This document shows, piece by piece, positions 1-6,855 of a stretch of 9,267 bases of DNA (the stretch's first letter is position 1; each line of letters begins with the position of its first letter). The translations under genes were made by a program, and so were the position numbers. This DNA comes from Anaerolineales bacterium UBA2232 (lineage in GTDB: Bacteria > Chloroflexota > Anaerolineae > UBA2200). The notes under the pieces were generated by a model. The model was not told the origin of the DNA. It did not search any database and saw only the letters and a program-made list of their open reading frames with translations. Location of the stretch: NCBI GenBank assembly GCA_002348045.1, contig DDYO01000026.1, positions 1-9,267 of the forward strand. Reading direction: 5' to 3'.

Positions 1-57
1 GACAAAGACATCGAACGTTATCGGGCCTTGATCGAGCAACTCGGCCTGAGAAAGTAG
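1..57 (+). CDS. rpsO: 30S ribosomal protein S15, C-terminal end (partial)
   Basis: The first 18 codons of the window read in frame 1 to a TAG stop and give DKDIERYRALIEQLGLRK. This matches the highly conserved C-terminus of ribosomal protein S15, whose usual ending is close to ERYRALIERLGLRR/K. S15 binds 16S rRNA and helps assemble the small-subunit platform. Only the tail is present; the start lies upstream of the window. The gene sits directly ahead of pnp, the classic rpsO-pnp order known from many bacteria, which supports the identification despite the short length. Confidence 0.87.
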   Translation, partial: DKDIERYRALIEQLGLRK

Positions 58-61
58 GAGG
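56..61 (+). promoter_or_regulatory. Shine-Dalgarno of pnp, overlapping the rpsO stop
   Basis: AGGAGG shares its first two bases with the TAG stop of rpsO (55-57). It lies 14 bases before the pnp ATG at 76, longer than the usual 5-9. No other start codon in the pnp frame lies nearer, and the encoded N-terminus fits the family from ATG 76. The overlap of stop and ribosome-binding site suggests that pnp translation is coupled to termination on rpsO (inference). Confidence 0.65.
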
Positions 62-75
62 CTCAACAGAATAAT

Positions 76-2271
76 ATGCCGAAAATATACTCAGTAGAAA
101 TCGGGGGGCGAGACCTCCATTTCGAAACGGGCAAATTGGCCCAACAAGCCAGCGGTTCAGTGCTGGTGCGCTATGGCGAGACTGCGGTCCTGGTTACCGC
201 GGTCATGTCCGACACCGTTCGGGAGGGCATCGACTTTTTGCCCCTGACCGTGGATTATGAGGAACGCCTTTATGCTGCAGGCAAGATTCCTGGCAGCTTT
301 TTCCGGCGTGAGGGCCGGTCTACGGAAGCTGGCACACTGACCTGCCGCCTGGTGGACCGCCCGTTGCGCCCCCTCCTGCCAAAGGGGCTGCGCAACGAGG
401 TGCAGATCGTCCTCACGGCGCTATCGGCAGACCATGAACACCAGTTGGATATCCTCTTCATTATTGGTGCCTCGGCTGCCATGATGATTTCCGACATTCC
501 CTTTGCGGGCCCTGTTGGCGCCATCCGTATGGGATACGCTGGTGGCAAGCTGCTCTTCAACCCGACGATGTCGGAGATGGAGACGAGTTTGATGGATCTG
601 CGACTGGCGGGGACGAAAGACGCCATCGTGATGGTCGAGGCAGGGGCCAGTGAGGTTTCGGAGGATGTTATCCTCCAGGCGCTTGAGGAAGGGCAGCGTG
701 CCTACCAGGATGTAATTCGTATGCAGGAAGAGCTGCAGGCCGCTGCTGGCAAAGCGAAGCGCGAATTCCAGATGTTTTCGGTGGGCGTGGACTTGCGGAA
801 CGAGGTCGAGGCGCTGGTGGGAGGTCGCATCATGCCAGCACTGGAGGCGGCCCACACCAAGGAACAGCGGGAGAAGGCCGTCGACGACCTGCGGGCTGAG
901 GCTCTGGGAGCCTTCGGCGAGGCAAGTCCTCGAATGGAGATCCAGTCGGCTTTTGAAGACTGCGTCAAGCATGCGGTGCGCACTTCGATACTGGAGCGGG
1001 GCTACCGACCCGATGGCCGGGCGATCAAGGAGATTCGGCCGATCCAGTGTGAGGTAGGGTTCCTGCCACGCACTCACGGGTCGGGGCTCTTTAGTCGTGG
1101 TGAGACGCAGGTCTTGACCATCGCTACCCTGGGTACTTCCAGCGATGAACAGATTATCGATAGCCTGGATGCCGTAGAGGATACCAAGCGCTACATGCAT
1201 CACTACAATTTCCCGCCCTACAGCACCGGAGAAGTCAGAGGAATGCGAGGCCCGGGACGTCGCGAGATTGGTCATGGGGCTCTGGCAGAGAGAGCGCTTA
1301 CGGCGGTTCTCCCTGCAGAGGAGAGATTCCCCTACACCATACGGCTCGTGTCCGAGGTCCTTTCGTCCAACGGTTCAACTTCTATGGCGAGCACGTGCGC
1401 AAGTACTCTGGCACTGATGGATGCGGGAGTTCCGATCAAGGCGCCAGTTTCTGGTATCGCGATGGGCCTGGTGTCGGAGGAGAATCGCTACGCGGTGCTT
1501 TCTGACATCCAGGGAATGGAAGATTTCTTGGGCGACATGGACTTTAAGGTCACGGGTACCGCTCAGGGCATTACCGCGCTGCAGATGGACCTGAAACTCA
1601 AGGGTATCAACATGCAGATTATGAGAGAGGCTCTGGAACAGGCGCGCGAGGGGCGGTCCTTCATTTTGGACAAGATGCTCGCCACGATACCTGCGGCGAG
1701 AGCCGAACTATCGCCCTATGCACCTCGGATCACCATGATTAGGATTGACCCAGAGAAGATCGGGGCGCTCATTGGCCCTGGCGGCAAGACGATCCGTGGC
1801 ATTGTGGAGCAAACTGGGACCAAGATCGATGTCCAGGACGATGGGACGGTGTGTGTGGCATCGGCAAATGGAACCAGCAGCGAGCGGGCCATCGCCATGG
1901 TGCGTGCGCTCACTGAAACACCCGAGATCGGCAAGATCTACACCGGTCGGGTGGTCCGCATCACGGACTTTGGCGCTTTTGTGGAAATCCTGCCGGGAAC
2001 TGACGGCCTGGTTCACATTTCTCAACTGGCTGACTTTCACGTCAACAAGGTGGAAGACGTGGTCAAAGCTGGCGATGAGATCATGGTGATGATCATCGAT
2101 ATCGACCGCGATGGCAAGATCAGGCTGTCACGTCAGGCGGTCTTGCAGGGCTGGACTCCGGAGGAGGCTCGCGAGCGCGATAACCGGAACAGAAGCTCGG
2201 GACGCCCTTCCAGTGGACCATCCCGCCCGTACGGGGGTGGCGGACCATCCAATCGAGAGGGTCGGCGCTAG
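76..2271 (+). CDS. pnp: Polyribonucleotide nucleotidyltransferase (PNPase)
   Basis: This is a phosphorolytic 3'-to-5' exoribonuclease that degrades RNA to nucleoside diphosphates and can add 3' tails; the family acts as a ring-shaped trimer in the cytoplasm. The 731-residue length is typical. Domains in order are a first RNase PH fold (about 5-145, with the RNA-contacting FFRR loop at 75-78), an all-alpha linker domain (about 150-300), and the catalytic second RNase PH fold (about 310-540). A KH domain follows (about 551-612, GPGG at 567-570), then an S1 domain (about 619-688). Catalytic features are visible: phosphate-binding S434-T435-S436, D483, D489 and K491, matching the E. coli S437-S439, D486, D492 and K494 positions with a constant shift of three. 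The last 35-40 residues are a low-complexity Arg/Ser/Gly/Pro tail, probably disordered and RNA-binding. It lies 18 bases after rpsO and 13 before lepB, so it is probably cotranscribed with both. Confidence 0.98.
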   Translation: MPKIYSVEIGGRDLHFETGKLAQQASGSVLVRYGETAVLVTAVMSDTVREGIDFLPLTVDYEERLYAAGKIPGSFFRREGRSTEAGTLTCRLVDRPLRPLLPKGLRNEVQIVLTALSADHEHQLDILFIIGASAAMMISDIPFAGPVGAIRMGYAGGKLLFNPTMSEMETSLMDLRLAGTKDAIVMVEAGASEVSEDVILQALEEGQRAYQDVIRMQEELQAAAGKAKREFQMFSVGVDLRNEVEALVGGRIMPALEAAHTKEQREKAVDDLRAEALGAFGEASPRMEIQSAFEDCVKHAVRTSILERGYRPDGRAIKEIRPIQCEVGFLPRTHGSGLFSRGETQVLTIATLGTSSDEQIIDSLDAVEDTKRYMHHYNFPPYSTGEVRGMRGPGRREIGHGALAERALTAVLPAEERFPYTIRLVSEVLSSNGSTSMASTCASTLALMDAGVPIKAPVSGIAMGLVSEENRYAVLSDIQGMEDFLGDMDFKVTGTAQGITALQMDLKLKGINMQIMREALEQAREGRSFILDKMLATIPAARAELSPYAPRITMIRIDPEKIGALIGPGGKTIRGIVEQTGTKIDVQDDGTVCVASANGTSSERAIAMVRALTETPEIGKIYTGRVVRITDFGAFVEILPGTDGLVHISQLADFHVNKVEDVVKAGDEIMVMIIDIDRDGKIRLSRQAVLQGWTPEEARERDNRNRSSGRPSSGPSRPYGGGGPSNREGRR

Positions 2272-2284
2272 GCGGCGTTGAAAG

Positions 2285-2929
2285 ATGAACGTTGAGGATC
2301 CAGGTCAACAACCTGTGCAGGAATATGCGGCTGTGCCGCTGCACCGCCGGATGATGGGCTGGGTACGCGACATCCTTGAGACCCTTCTGCCTGCTTTGCT
2401 GATTGTTCTCGTGGTGAACACGTTTGCCGCTCAGGCAACGCGTGTCGAAGGCCCCAGTATGGAGCCGACCTTGCACAACAGTCAGCGCCTCATCGTGGAG
2501 AAGGTGTCCTTTCGGCTGCGAGAGCCGCACCGGGGTGAGATTGTCGTCTTTCGGGTGCCCAACTATGAGCCTCCGTCCATGATCGAGCAGGTGCGTAGCT
2601 TGCTTCGCAGCGTGCTTTCTGGTAGCCGTGATTCTGGCAGCCCAGACCCGCTCATCAAGCGGGTGATAGGCCTGCCCGGTGAAACCATTGAGATTCGCGA
2701 TGGTTACGTCTACATCAATGGAGAGCTGTTGCAGGAGGAGTACCTGACGCAGTTGACGCTGCGCGGAATGGGCCCGAAGACTATCACCGAAGGACACATC
2801 TTTGTGATGGGGGACAATCGGGGCGCCAGCAATGACTCCCGGATTTTTGGCGAAGTACCTTTGACCAGTGTGATCGGCAGGGCGTGGATACGTTACTGGC
2901 CGCTCTCTGAAGCGGGTCAGCTTCCCTGA
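2285..2929 (+). CDS. lepB: Signal peptidase I
   Basis: This membrane serine protease removes signal peptides from Sec- and Tat-exported proteins. The 214-residue chain has a short cytoplasmic N-terminus and one transmembrane helix (about 31-49), followed by an extracytoplasmic S26-family catalytic domain. The nucleophile is Ser58 in VEGPSMEPTL and the general base is Lys125 in LIKRVIGLPGE. The conserved box E reads GDNRGASNDSR at 176-186. A Ser/Arg-rich insert at about 98-122 separates the first catalytic beta region from the Lys box. A single N-terminal helix is the pattern of Gram-positive-type and many other non-proteobacterial enzymes. It begins 13 bases after pnp with only a weak ribosome-binding site (GAAAG directly before ATG), which suggests translational coupling to pnp. 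A strong terminator follows, so it is probably the last gene of the rpsO-pnp-lepB unit. Confidence 0.97.
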   Translation: MNVEDPGQQPVQEYAAVPLHRRMMGWVRDILETLLPALLIVLVVNTFAAQATRVEGPSMEPTLHNSQRLIVEKVSFRLREPHRGEIVVFRVPNYEPPSMIEQVRSLLRSVLSGSRDSGSPDPLIKRVIGLPGETIEIRDGYVYINGELLQEEYLTQLTLRGMGPKTITEGHIFVMGDNRGASNDSRIFGEVPLTSVIGRAWIRYWPLSEAGQLP

Positions 2930-2945
2930 GCAGGAACTGGATGTC

Positions 2946-2984
2946 AACAGGCCAGGCCTCATTGGGGCCTGGCCTGTTTCTTTA
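2946..2984 (+). terminator. Rho-independent terminator after lepB
   Basis: A perfect 13-bp stem pairs 2946-2958 (AACAGGCCAGGCC) with 2966-2978 across a 7-base loop, followed by a T-rich run TTTCTTT. It sits 16 bases after the lepB stop in the 67-base gap before the convergent hydrolase gene. The T tract is on the + strand side only, so it should chiefly end lepB transcription. The stem could still impede opposing transcripts from the minus-strand gene. Confidence 0.9.
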
Positions 2985-2996
2985 TGGATGAGCGCG

Positions 2997-3770
2997 TCAT
3001 GCCGATGTTGAAACAGGGGCCTCTCTGGTGAGCCTGGCGATAAAGTCGTAGATGTTGGCATAGACCCGGTCGCGATCATAGTCCTCGGTGACGATGTGAC
3101 CTCCCTTTTCGAGCCAGATCATTTCTTTGTCAATGTCGCCCAGCCGTTGGTGGATGGCTCGCATGTTGGCGGGAGGTACGGTCTTGTCATACAGCGAGTG
3201 GATGGAGAGGACTGGCGTTAGTACATCGGGCAGATCATCTTGGAGGTGACGAAAGAAGAGAAGGGCCTGCTCCATGCTACGGACGGGCGTTGAGTGATAG
3301 GACACGCGCCGGGATCGAGCTTCTGGATCCAGCAGGTTGCTGGGTCCTTTTCGTTGGTACGGCCAAACGCGCTGGAGGATGCGTGCCATCGGCAGCAAGT
3401 GGCCGGCCGTCATGAGCGGGGAAGCCAGGGTCACGACGCCGGTGACAGGTATATGGGCAGCCAGATGCAGGCACAAGGAGCCGCCCAGGGACTGGCCAAT
3501 GCAGAACACCTGCTGACACTCGGACTGGAGCTGCCGCCAGCCCTGGCACACGGAGTTGTACCAATCTCTCCAGGTGGTCTTTCGCAAATCGCCCACGCAG
3601 GTGCCGTGCCCGGCCAGCAGCACCCCGAGCACGGAATTCCCCTTCCCGCTGAGGAAGTGCCCGAGCTGGCGCATTTCTTGCGGCGACGCAGTAAATCCAT
3701 GCACTAGCAGGCAGCCGATGGGACCGCCACGAATGACGAAGGGTTCTGCTCCGGGCAGAATGTTGACCAT
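2997..3770 (-). CDS. Alpha/beta hydrolase, Est30-type carboxylesterase / monoacylglycerol lipase
   Basis: This is a 257-residue soluble alpha/beta-fold hydrolase, probably acting on short-chain or monoacylglycerol esters; its natural substrate is unknown. The oxyanion region is LLVHGFTAS (21-29), the nucleophile elbow GQSLGG has Ser94, and the acid is Asp195 in SLYDKTVPP. The base is His225 in EKGGHIVTEDYDRDR. The spacing and flanking motifs closely follow Geobacillus Est30 (Ser94, Asp193, His223; COG1647). A start 45 bases further upstream (3815) is possible, but ATG 3770 is preferred. GGAAGG (3776-3781) sits five bases before it, and the family N-terminus begins there. No signal peptide is seen, so the protein is probably cytoplasmic. 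The gene converges on lepB and diverges from the LysM gene. I found no convincing promoter for it in the upstream gap. Confidence 0.92.
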   Translation of the reverse strand: MVNILPGAEPFVIRGGPIGCLLVHGFTASPQEMRQLGHFLSGKGNSVLGVLLAGHGTCVGDLRKTTWRDWYNSVCQGWRQLQSECQQVFCIGQSLGGSLCLHLAAHIPVTGVVTLASPLMTAGHLLPMARILQRVWPYQRKGPSNLLDPEARSRRVSYHSTPVRSMEQALLFFRHLQDDLPDVLTPVLSIHSLYDKTVPPANMRAIHQRLGDIDKEMIWLEKGGHIVTEDYDRDRVYANIYDFIARLTREAPVSTSA

Positions 3771-3775
3771 GGTCA

Positions 3776-3781
3776 CCTTCC
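3776..3781 (-). promoter_or_regulatory. Shine-Dalgarno deciding the hydrolase start
   Basis: GGAAGG on the minus strand lies five bases before the ATG at 3770-3768. It supports that internal start over the longer reading that would begin at 3815, whose extra 15 residues do not resemble the family N-terminus. Confidence 0.65.
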
Positions 3782-3843
3782 ATTGGCTGGGGGATCGAGG
3801 ATCACAGAACGTCAAGGCGCCAGTCGCCCAACTTGACCTTTAG

Positions 3844-3872
3844 TTGACAAGGCTGGTTTGATGTAGTATCAT
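3844..3872 (+). promoter_or_regulatory. Sigma-70/sigma-A-type promoter for the LysM lipoprotein
   Basis: TTGACA (3844-3849) matches the -35 consensus exactly. A 17-base spacer follows, then TATCAT (3867-3872), one mismatch from TATAAT. The start point should lie near 3879, giving a leader of about 88 bases. That leader holds two small stems: CCCG 3898-3901 with CGGG 3908-3911, and GCGGC 3916-3920 with GCCGC 3937-3941. It ends in AAGGAGG (3952-3958), eight bases before the ATG. A second TTGAC copy lies 11 bases upstream (3833-3837). The promoter points away from the hydrolase. Confidence 0.8.
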
Positions 3873-3966
3873 GCGACCAAATACCATGTAATGCAAGCCC
3901 GCTCTAACGGGTCTGGCGGCAGGTCATTCGGAAGGGGCCGCTGCGAAGAGCAAGGAGGCGGACACA

Positions 3967-4752
3967 ATGAGGAAGCTGACTGGTCTGTGCTGTGCGGGCA
4001 TTTTGTTAGGAGCTGTTCTGGTCCTGGCGTCCTCTGGGTGCACCCGTGCCAAGCCAGAGGCTCCCACTCCTACCATCGCAGTGACCTCTTCGAGCGGCAC
4101 GGAAACACCTGCCGTCAATGCCACCGTCGTCTTCACCCCGCAAGCGCCTCCAACTGCTCTTTCACTCACTCCTGGCCCAACCACCATCAGCGTCGCGCAG
4201 CCGAGCCCTGGCAGCGCCACGCCCGTCGTCTACCCTACCACGGGAAGCCCACCAGCAGTGCCGGGCGAAGCCCAGCACACTGTAGCCTGGGGTGACACCG
4301 TGTATTCCATCGCTCGCCTTTACGGTACGACAGCGCAGGCGATTATTGATGCCAACAACCTGACCACCCCTGACTTTATCCGGGTGGGCCAAGAGCTGAG
4401 GATTCCGGGTGCTGTGGCTCCGCCCGTCGGGTCGGGACAGGAGTATATTGTACAGACTGGTGACACCCTGTTCTCGATTGCGCGGCGCTTTAACACTACG
4501 GTGAGCGCCATTACGCTGGCCAATGGGATTGTGAATCCGGCGCTGATCCGAGCTGGACAAGCGCTGATCATTCCTGCTGCTGGCTCTCAAGGCGCTGCAG
4601 TTCCTGAGGGCACTACTTACATCGTCCAGGCTGGTGATACCCTTACCAGCATTGCGGCCCGGTTTGGCAAGACGACCTGGGACATTGTGGTAGCGAATAA
4701 CCTGCCGGACCCACAGACCATCTTTGTTGGGCAGACCCTGGTGATCCCCTAG
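3967..4752 (+). CDS. LysM-repeat lipoprotein (three LysM domains)
   Basis: This is probably a cell-surface lipoprotein that binds peptidoglycan or related N-acetylglucosamine polymers. A signal peptide (1-24) with a hydrophobic core ends in ASSGC, so Cys25 is the likely lipidated residue; the -3 Ser is not ideal for a lipobox. Residues 26-102 are a Pro/Thr/Ser-rich linker, probably extended. Three LysM domains follow at about 104-147, 159-203 and 217-261. Each has a GDT motif, a central SIA motif (YSIA, FSIA, TSIA), an ANN/ANG segment and a closing GQ-L-IP motif. The last domain ends exactly at the C-terminus. No catalytic domain (amidase, NlpC/P60, peptidase) is present, so it may be an anchor, scaffold or spore/envelope protein rather than a hydrolase. 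The start is fixed by AAGGAGG with ideal spacing. It appears monocistronic between two promoters, though no clear terminator follows it. Confidence 0.92.
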   Translation: MRKLTGLCCAGILLGAVLVLASSGCTRAKPEAPTPTIAVTSSSGTETPAVNATVVFTPQAPPTALSLTPGPTTISVAQPSPGSATPVVYPTTGSPPAVPGEAQHTVAWGDTVYSIARLYGTTAQAIIDANNLTTPDFIRVGQELRIPGAVAPPVGSGQEYIVQTGDTLFSIARRFNTTVSAITLANGIVNPALIRAGQALIIPAAGSQGAAVPEGTTYIVQAGDTLTSIAARFGKTTWDIVVANNLPDPQTIFVGQTLVIP

Positions 4753-4767
4753 GGGTGTCGCGAGTAC

Positions 4768-4797
4768 TTGACGAAAAGGAACTGTCCAGAGCATAAT
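4768..4797 (+). promoter_or_regulatory. Sigma-70/sigma-A-type promoter for the first substrate-binding protein
   Basis: TTGACG (4768-4773), an 18-base spacer and CATAAT (4792-4797) each differ from consensus by one base. The start point should be near 4804, giving a leader of about 105 bases to the ATG at 4909. It lies 15 bases after the LysM stop, so the transporter locus probably has its own promoter. The ribosome-binding site GAGGAG (4895-4900) sits eight bases before the start codon. A weak bulged hairpin is possible at 4825-4841. Confidence 0.68.
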
Positions 4798-4908
4798 CTC
4801 TTTCAAAGCTGGCTGGGATAGGAAGGGAGGTGGACCTGCCCCAAGAGTCTCTTCTATGTCTCTAGTCTTTTGTGATGGCAGCAAACATTATTGTGAGGAG
4901 AGTAAAAC

Positions 4909-6558
4909 ATGGTAGGCAAGAAGGGTGTTTGGTTTATGGCTTTGCTGCTTGCCGTGGCGATGGTAGTGACGAGCTGTGCGCCAGCGGGACCAAAGCTGGC
5001 GAACGTCATCAACCTGGACCACGGGACAGAGCCGCCGTCGTTGGACCCGAACCTGTCGACGGACACGACGTCGGTACAGTGCGTGGCGTTGTTCTTTATG
5101 GGTCTGACGATCAACGATGTCAAGACCATGGAGACCAAGCCGTGGCTGGCGACAGAGTACTCCGTATCAGCGGATGGACTGACATGGACGTTCAAAATGC
5201 GACGGGATGTCAACTGGGTCCACTATGATCCGGCGACCAAGAAGACCGAGCGGAAGCGGCCGGTGACGGCCCATGACATCGTGTACAGCGTCAAGCGTGC
5301 GCTGAACCCGGAGACGGCGTCAGACTATGCGTATGTGCTGTACATTTTGCAGAACGCCATCGAGGTGAACTCGGGAGAGAGCAGTGATCTTGACTCGGTT
5401 GGGGTCAAGGCGACTGATGACTACACCGTCCAGTTCACGCTGACGCAGCCGGCAGGGTACTTCCCCAACATAGCTGGCCTGTGGACGGCGAACCCGGTGC
5501 CCAAGGAAGCGATCGAGGCGCACGGGGACAAGTGGACGGAGCCAGGGAACATCTGGACCTGTGGGCCGTACGTGCTGGACACGTGGGAGCACGAGTCCAA
5601 GATGGTCATGAAGAAGAACACGCTGTGGTACAACGCCTCGACGGTGACGATCGAGACCATCAACTGGACCATGGTGACTGAGGAGTCCACGCGGTTTGCC
5701 ATGTACGAGAATGGCGAGTTGGACGTGTGTGCAGTGCCGGTGGCTGACATCGACCGGGTCAAGGCAGACGCCAAGCTGAGCAAAGAGCTGTACATCGCGC
5801 CGTACCTGTGCACGTACTACTATGGTTTCAACACAGCAAAGGCGCCTACGGACAATGTGAAGGTTCGGCAGGCGCTCTCGCACGGCATTGACCGGCAGAA
5901 ACTGATCGATACGGTGTTGAAGGCGGAGCAGAAGCCAGCCAAGACGTTTGCGTGCCCCGGCATTTTTGGCAGCCCGGCGGAGGATGCGAGCTTTGTGGGC
6001 ATCAGCTACGATCCAGCCAAGGGCAAGGCCCTTTTGGCCGAGGCGGGTTATCCGGACGGCAAGGGATTGCCGGAGATCACCCTGATGTTCAACACCAGCC
6101 AGGGGCACCAGAAGATCGCCGAGTTCATCCAGCAGAGCTGGAAGGAAGCTCTGGGCATCGAGGTTAAGCTGGCGAACCAGGAGTGGGCGGTGTACCTGAA
6201 GACGGTGAAGGATGATGCGCCGCAGGTGTACCGCATGGGCTGGTGCGCGGACTACACGGATGAGAACAACTGGGTGTTGGAAGTGTTCCATCCGACGCTG
6301 AGCGCCAACGACCCGAACTGGAGCGGCCCGGACGCGGACAAGTTTGGGCAGTTGACCGAGCAGGCAGCAGCAGAGACGGATCCCGCCAAGCGCAAGCAGC
6401 TGTACTTTGAGGCGGAAAAGCTCCTGTGCGTGGATTCGGCAGTGATCGCGCCGATCTACTACTACACGCGTGTAGTGTGCACCAAGCCGTACGTGGAGCG
6501 GTCGTACTCTGCGCTGGGCGGCGAGCAGATATGGGGCTGGAAGGTGCAGGCCCACTAG
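4909..6558 (+). CDS. ABC transporter family-5 substrate-binding lipoprotein (peptide type)
   Basis: This is an extracytoplasmic receptor that delivers a ligand to the permeases encoded downstream. The 549-residue chain starts with a lipoprotein signal ending VTSC, so Cys23 is the likely lipid anchor. The mature part has the SBP_bac_5 (DppA/OppA) pattern: an EPPSLDPN segment near the N-terminus, then LATEYSVSADGLTWTFKMR and PVTAHDIVYSVKRALNPETA. Further on are the GFNTAKAPTDNVKVRQALS segment with a following GIDR, and a C-terminal lobe with EAEKLL and APIYYYTR. The PETASDYAY segment resembles OppA more than DppA, but the ligand (di- or oligopeptide, or another small solute) cannot be read from sequence. 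The mature chain has eight Cys beyond Cys23: 58, 218, 274, 301, 349, 446, 507 and 524. Codon choice is strongly skewed to CTG, AAG, GTG and ACG, consistent with high expression. It has its own promoter, and a structured gap separates it from the permeases. Confidence 0.95.
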   Translation: MVGKKGVWFMALLLAVAMVVTSCAPAGPKLANVINLDHGTEPPSLDPNLSTDTTSVQCVALFFMGLTINDVKTMETKPWLATEYSVSADGLTWTFKMRRDVNWVHYDPATKKTERKRPVTAHDIVYSVKRALNPETASDYAYVLYILQNAIEVNSGESSDLDSVGVKATDDYTVQFTLTQPAGYFPNIAGLWTANPVPKEAIEAHGDKWTEPGNIWTCGPYVLDTWEHESKMVMKKNTLWYNASTVTIETINWTMVTEESTRFAMYENGELDVCAVPVADIDRVKADAKLSKELYIAPYLCTYYYGFNTAKAPTDNVKVRQALSHGIDRQKLIDTVLKAEQKPAKTFACPGIFGSPAEDASFVGISYDPAKGKALLAEAGYPDGKGLPEITLMFNTSQGHQKIAEFIQQSWKEALGIEVKLANQEWAVYLKTVKDDAPQVYRMGWCADYTDENNWVLEVFHPTLSANDPNWSGPDADKFGQLTEQAAAETDPAKRKQLYFEAEKLLCVDSAVIAPIYYYTRVVCTKPYVERSYSALGGEQIWGWKVQAH

Positions 6559-6562
6559 GAAT

Positions 6563-6663
6563 GGGTCGTCGGAGCACCCGGACAGCCCAATAAGGCTGCG
6601 GGGATGTCTCCGCGATGAATCCAATCGAACTCTCAAAGGTGAGAGACACGATTGACTCGAGTC
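6563..6663 (+). other. Cluster of small hairpins after the substrate-binding gene
   Basis: The gap of 297 bases between the receptor and permease genes (6559-6855) has no credible coding region. Its first part carries several short stems in series. They are GGGT 6563-6566 with ACCC 6576-6579; CAGCC 6583-6587 with GGCTG 6594-6598; and GCGGGG 6598-6603 with CTCCGC 6608-6613 (one G-U pair, loop ATGT). Next comes CTCTCA 6630-6635 with TGAGAG 6640-6645 (loop AAGG), then a palindrome GACTCGAGTC at 6654-6663. I do not recognise a known riboswitch. The stems may protect the 3' end of the receptor mRNA (inference). Confidence 0.45.
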
Positions 6664-6666
6664 TAA

Positions 6667-6718
6667 GCAGCAGGCGCCGGGACTGGCCAATTGTGCCAAC
6701 GGCGCCTGCTGCGTCTTT
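6667..6718 (+). terminator. Stem-loop terminator or attenuator between receptor and permease genes
   Basis: A perfect 13-bp GC-rich stem pairs 6667-6679 (GCAGCAGGCGCCG) with 6700-6712. The 20-base loop can fold further, TGGC 6684-6687 with GCCA 6695-6698. The following bases GTCTTTGG are only weakly T-rich, so termination may be partial. Such a structure after a binding-protein gene is a known way to raise receptor over permease levels, through partial termination or by blocking 3' exonucleases. Confidence 0.6.
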
Positions 6719-6777
6719 GGTCAACTGAGCTCGTCCACTTCGTTGGCGGTCTGGGCAGCGCCAAGAGCCTCGGGCAA

Positions 6778-6806
6778 TTGACGCGTAGGCGCTTCGGGTG
6801 TACAAT
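6778..6806 (+). promoter_or_regulatory. Sigma-70/sigma-A-type promoter for the permease genes
   Basis: TTGACG (6778-6783), a 17-base spacer and TACAAT (6801-6806) each differ from consensus by one base. The predicted start point is near 6813, about 43 bases before the first permease ATG. Lying just after the stem-loop at 6667-6712, it would let the permeases be transcribed independently of the receptor gene. Confidence 0.68.
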
Positions 6807-6855
6807 CCGCAAACTGGAGTGCGCGAGCCATGTCGCCAGTCCGTAGGAGGTGTCC

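Noticed and set aside
421..1275. 284-codon minus-strand open frame inside pnp
   Set aside because: It lies wholly opposite a well-conserved PNPase coding region and shows no family features; it is a shadow of the real gene.
2120..3079. 319-codon minus-strand open frame across the pnp end, lepB and the terminator
   Set aside because: It runs through two confident genes and a terminator hairpin and overlaps the hydrolase 3' end in another frame, with no recognisable domains.
3891..4295. 134-codon + strand frame overlapping the LysM gene start
   Set aside because: It has no ribosome-binding site of its own and is out of frame with the well-supported LysM lipoprotein, which has a signal peptide, ideal Shine-Dalgarno and domain matches.
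4746..4755. Palindrome CCCCTAGGGG spanning the LysM stop codon
   Set aside because: It has no loop bases and no T tract, so it cannot form a usual terminator hairpin; it is probably chance.
6559..6666. Possible riboswitch upstream of the permeases
   Set aside because: I compared the stems and unpaired stretches with motifs I know (TPP, cobalamin, glycine, T-box, SAM) and found no match. I report it only as an unexplained structured region.
5320..6699. 459-codon open frame on the minus strand opposite the first receptor gene
   Set aside because: Its sequence is Arg/Leu/His-rich with no recognisable domain. It mirrors the strongly GC-skewed codon use of the real gene, which keeps stop codons out of the antisense frame.
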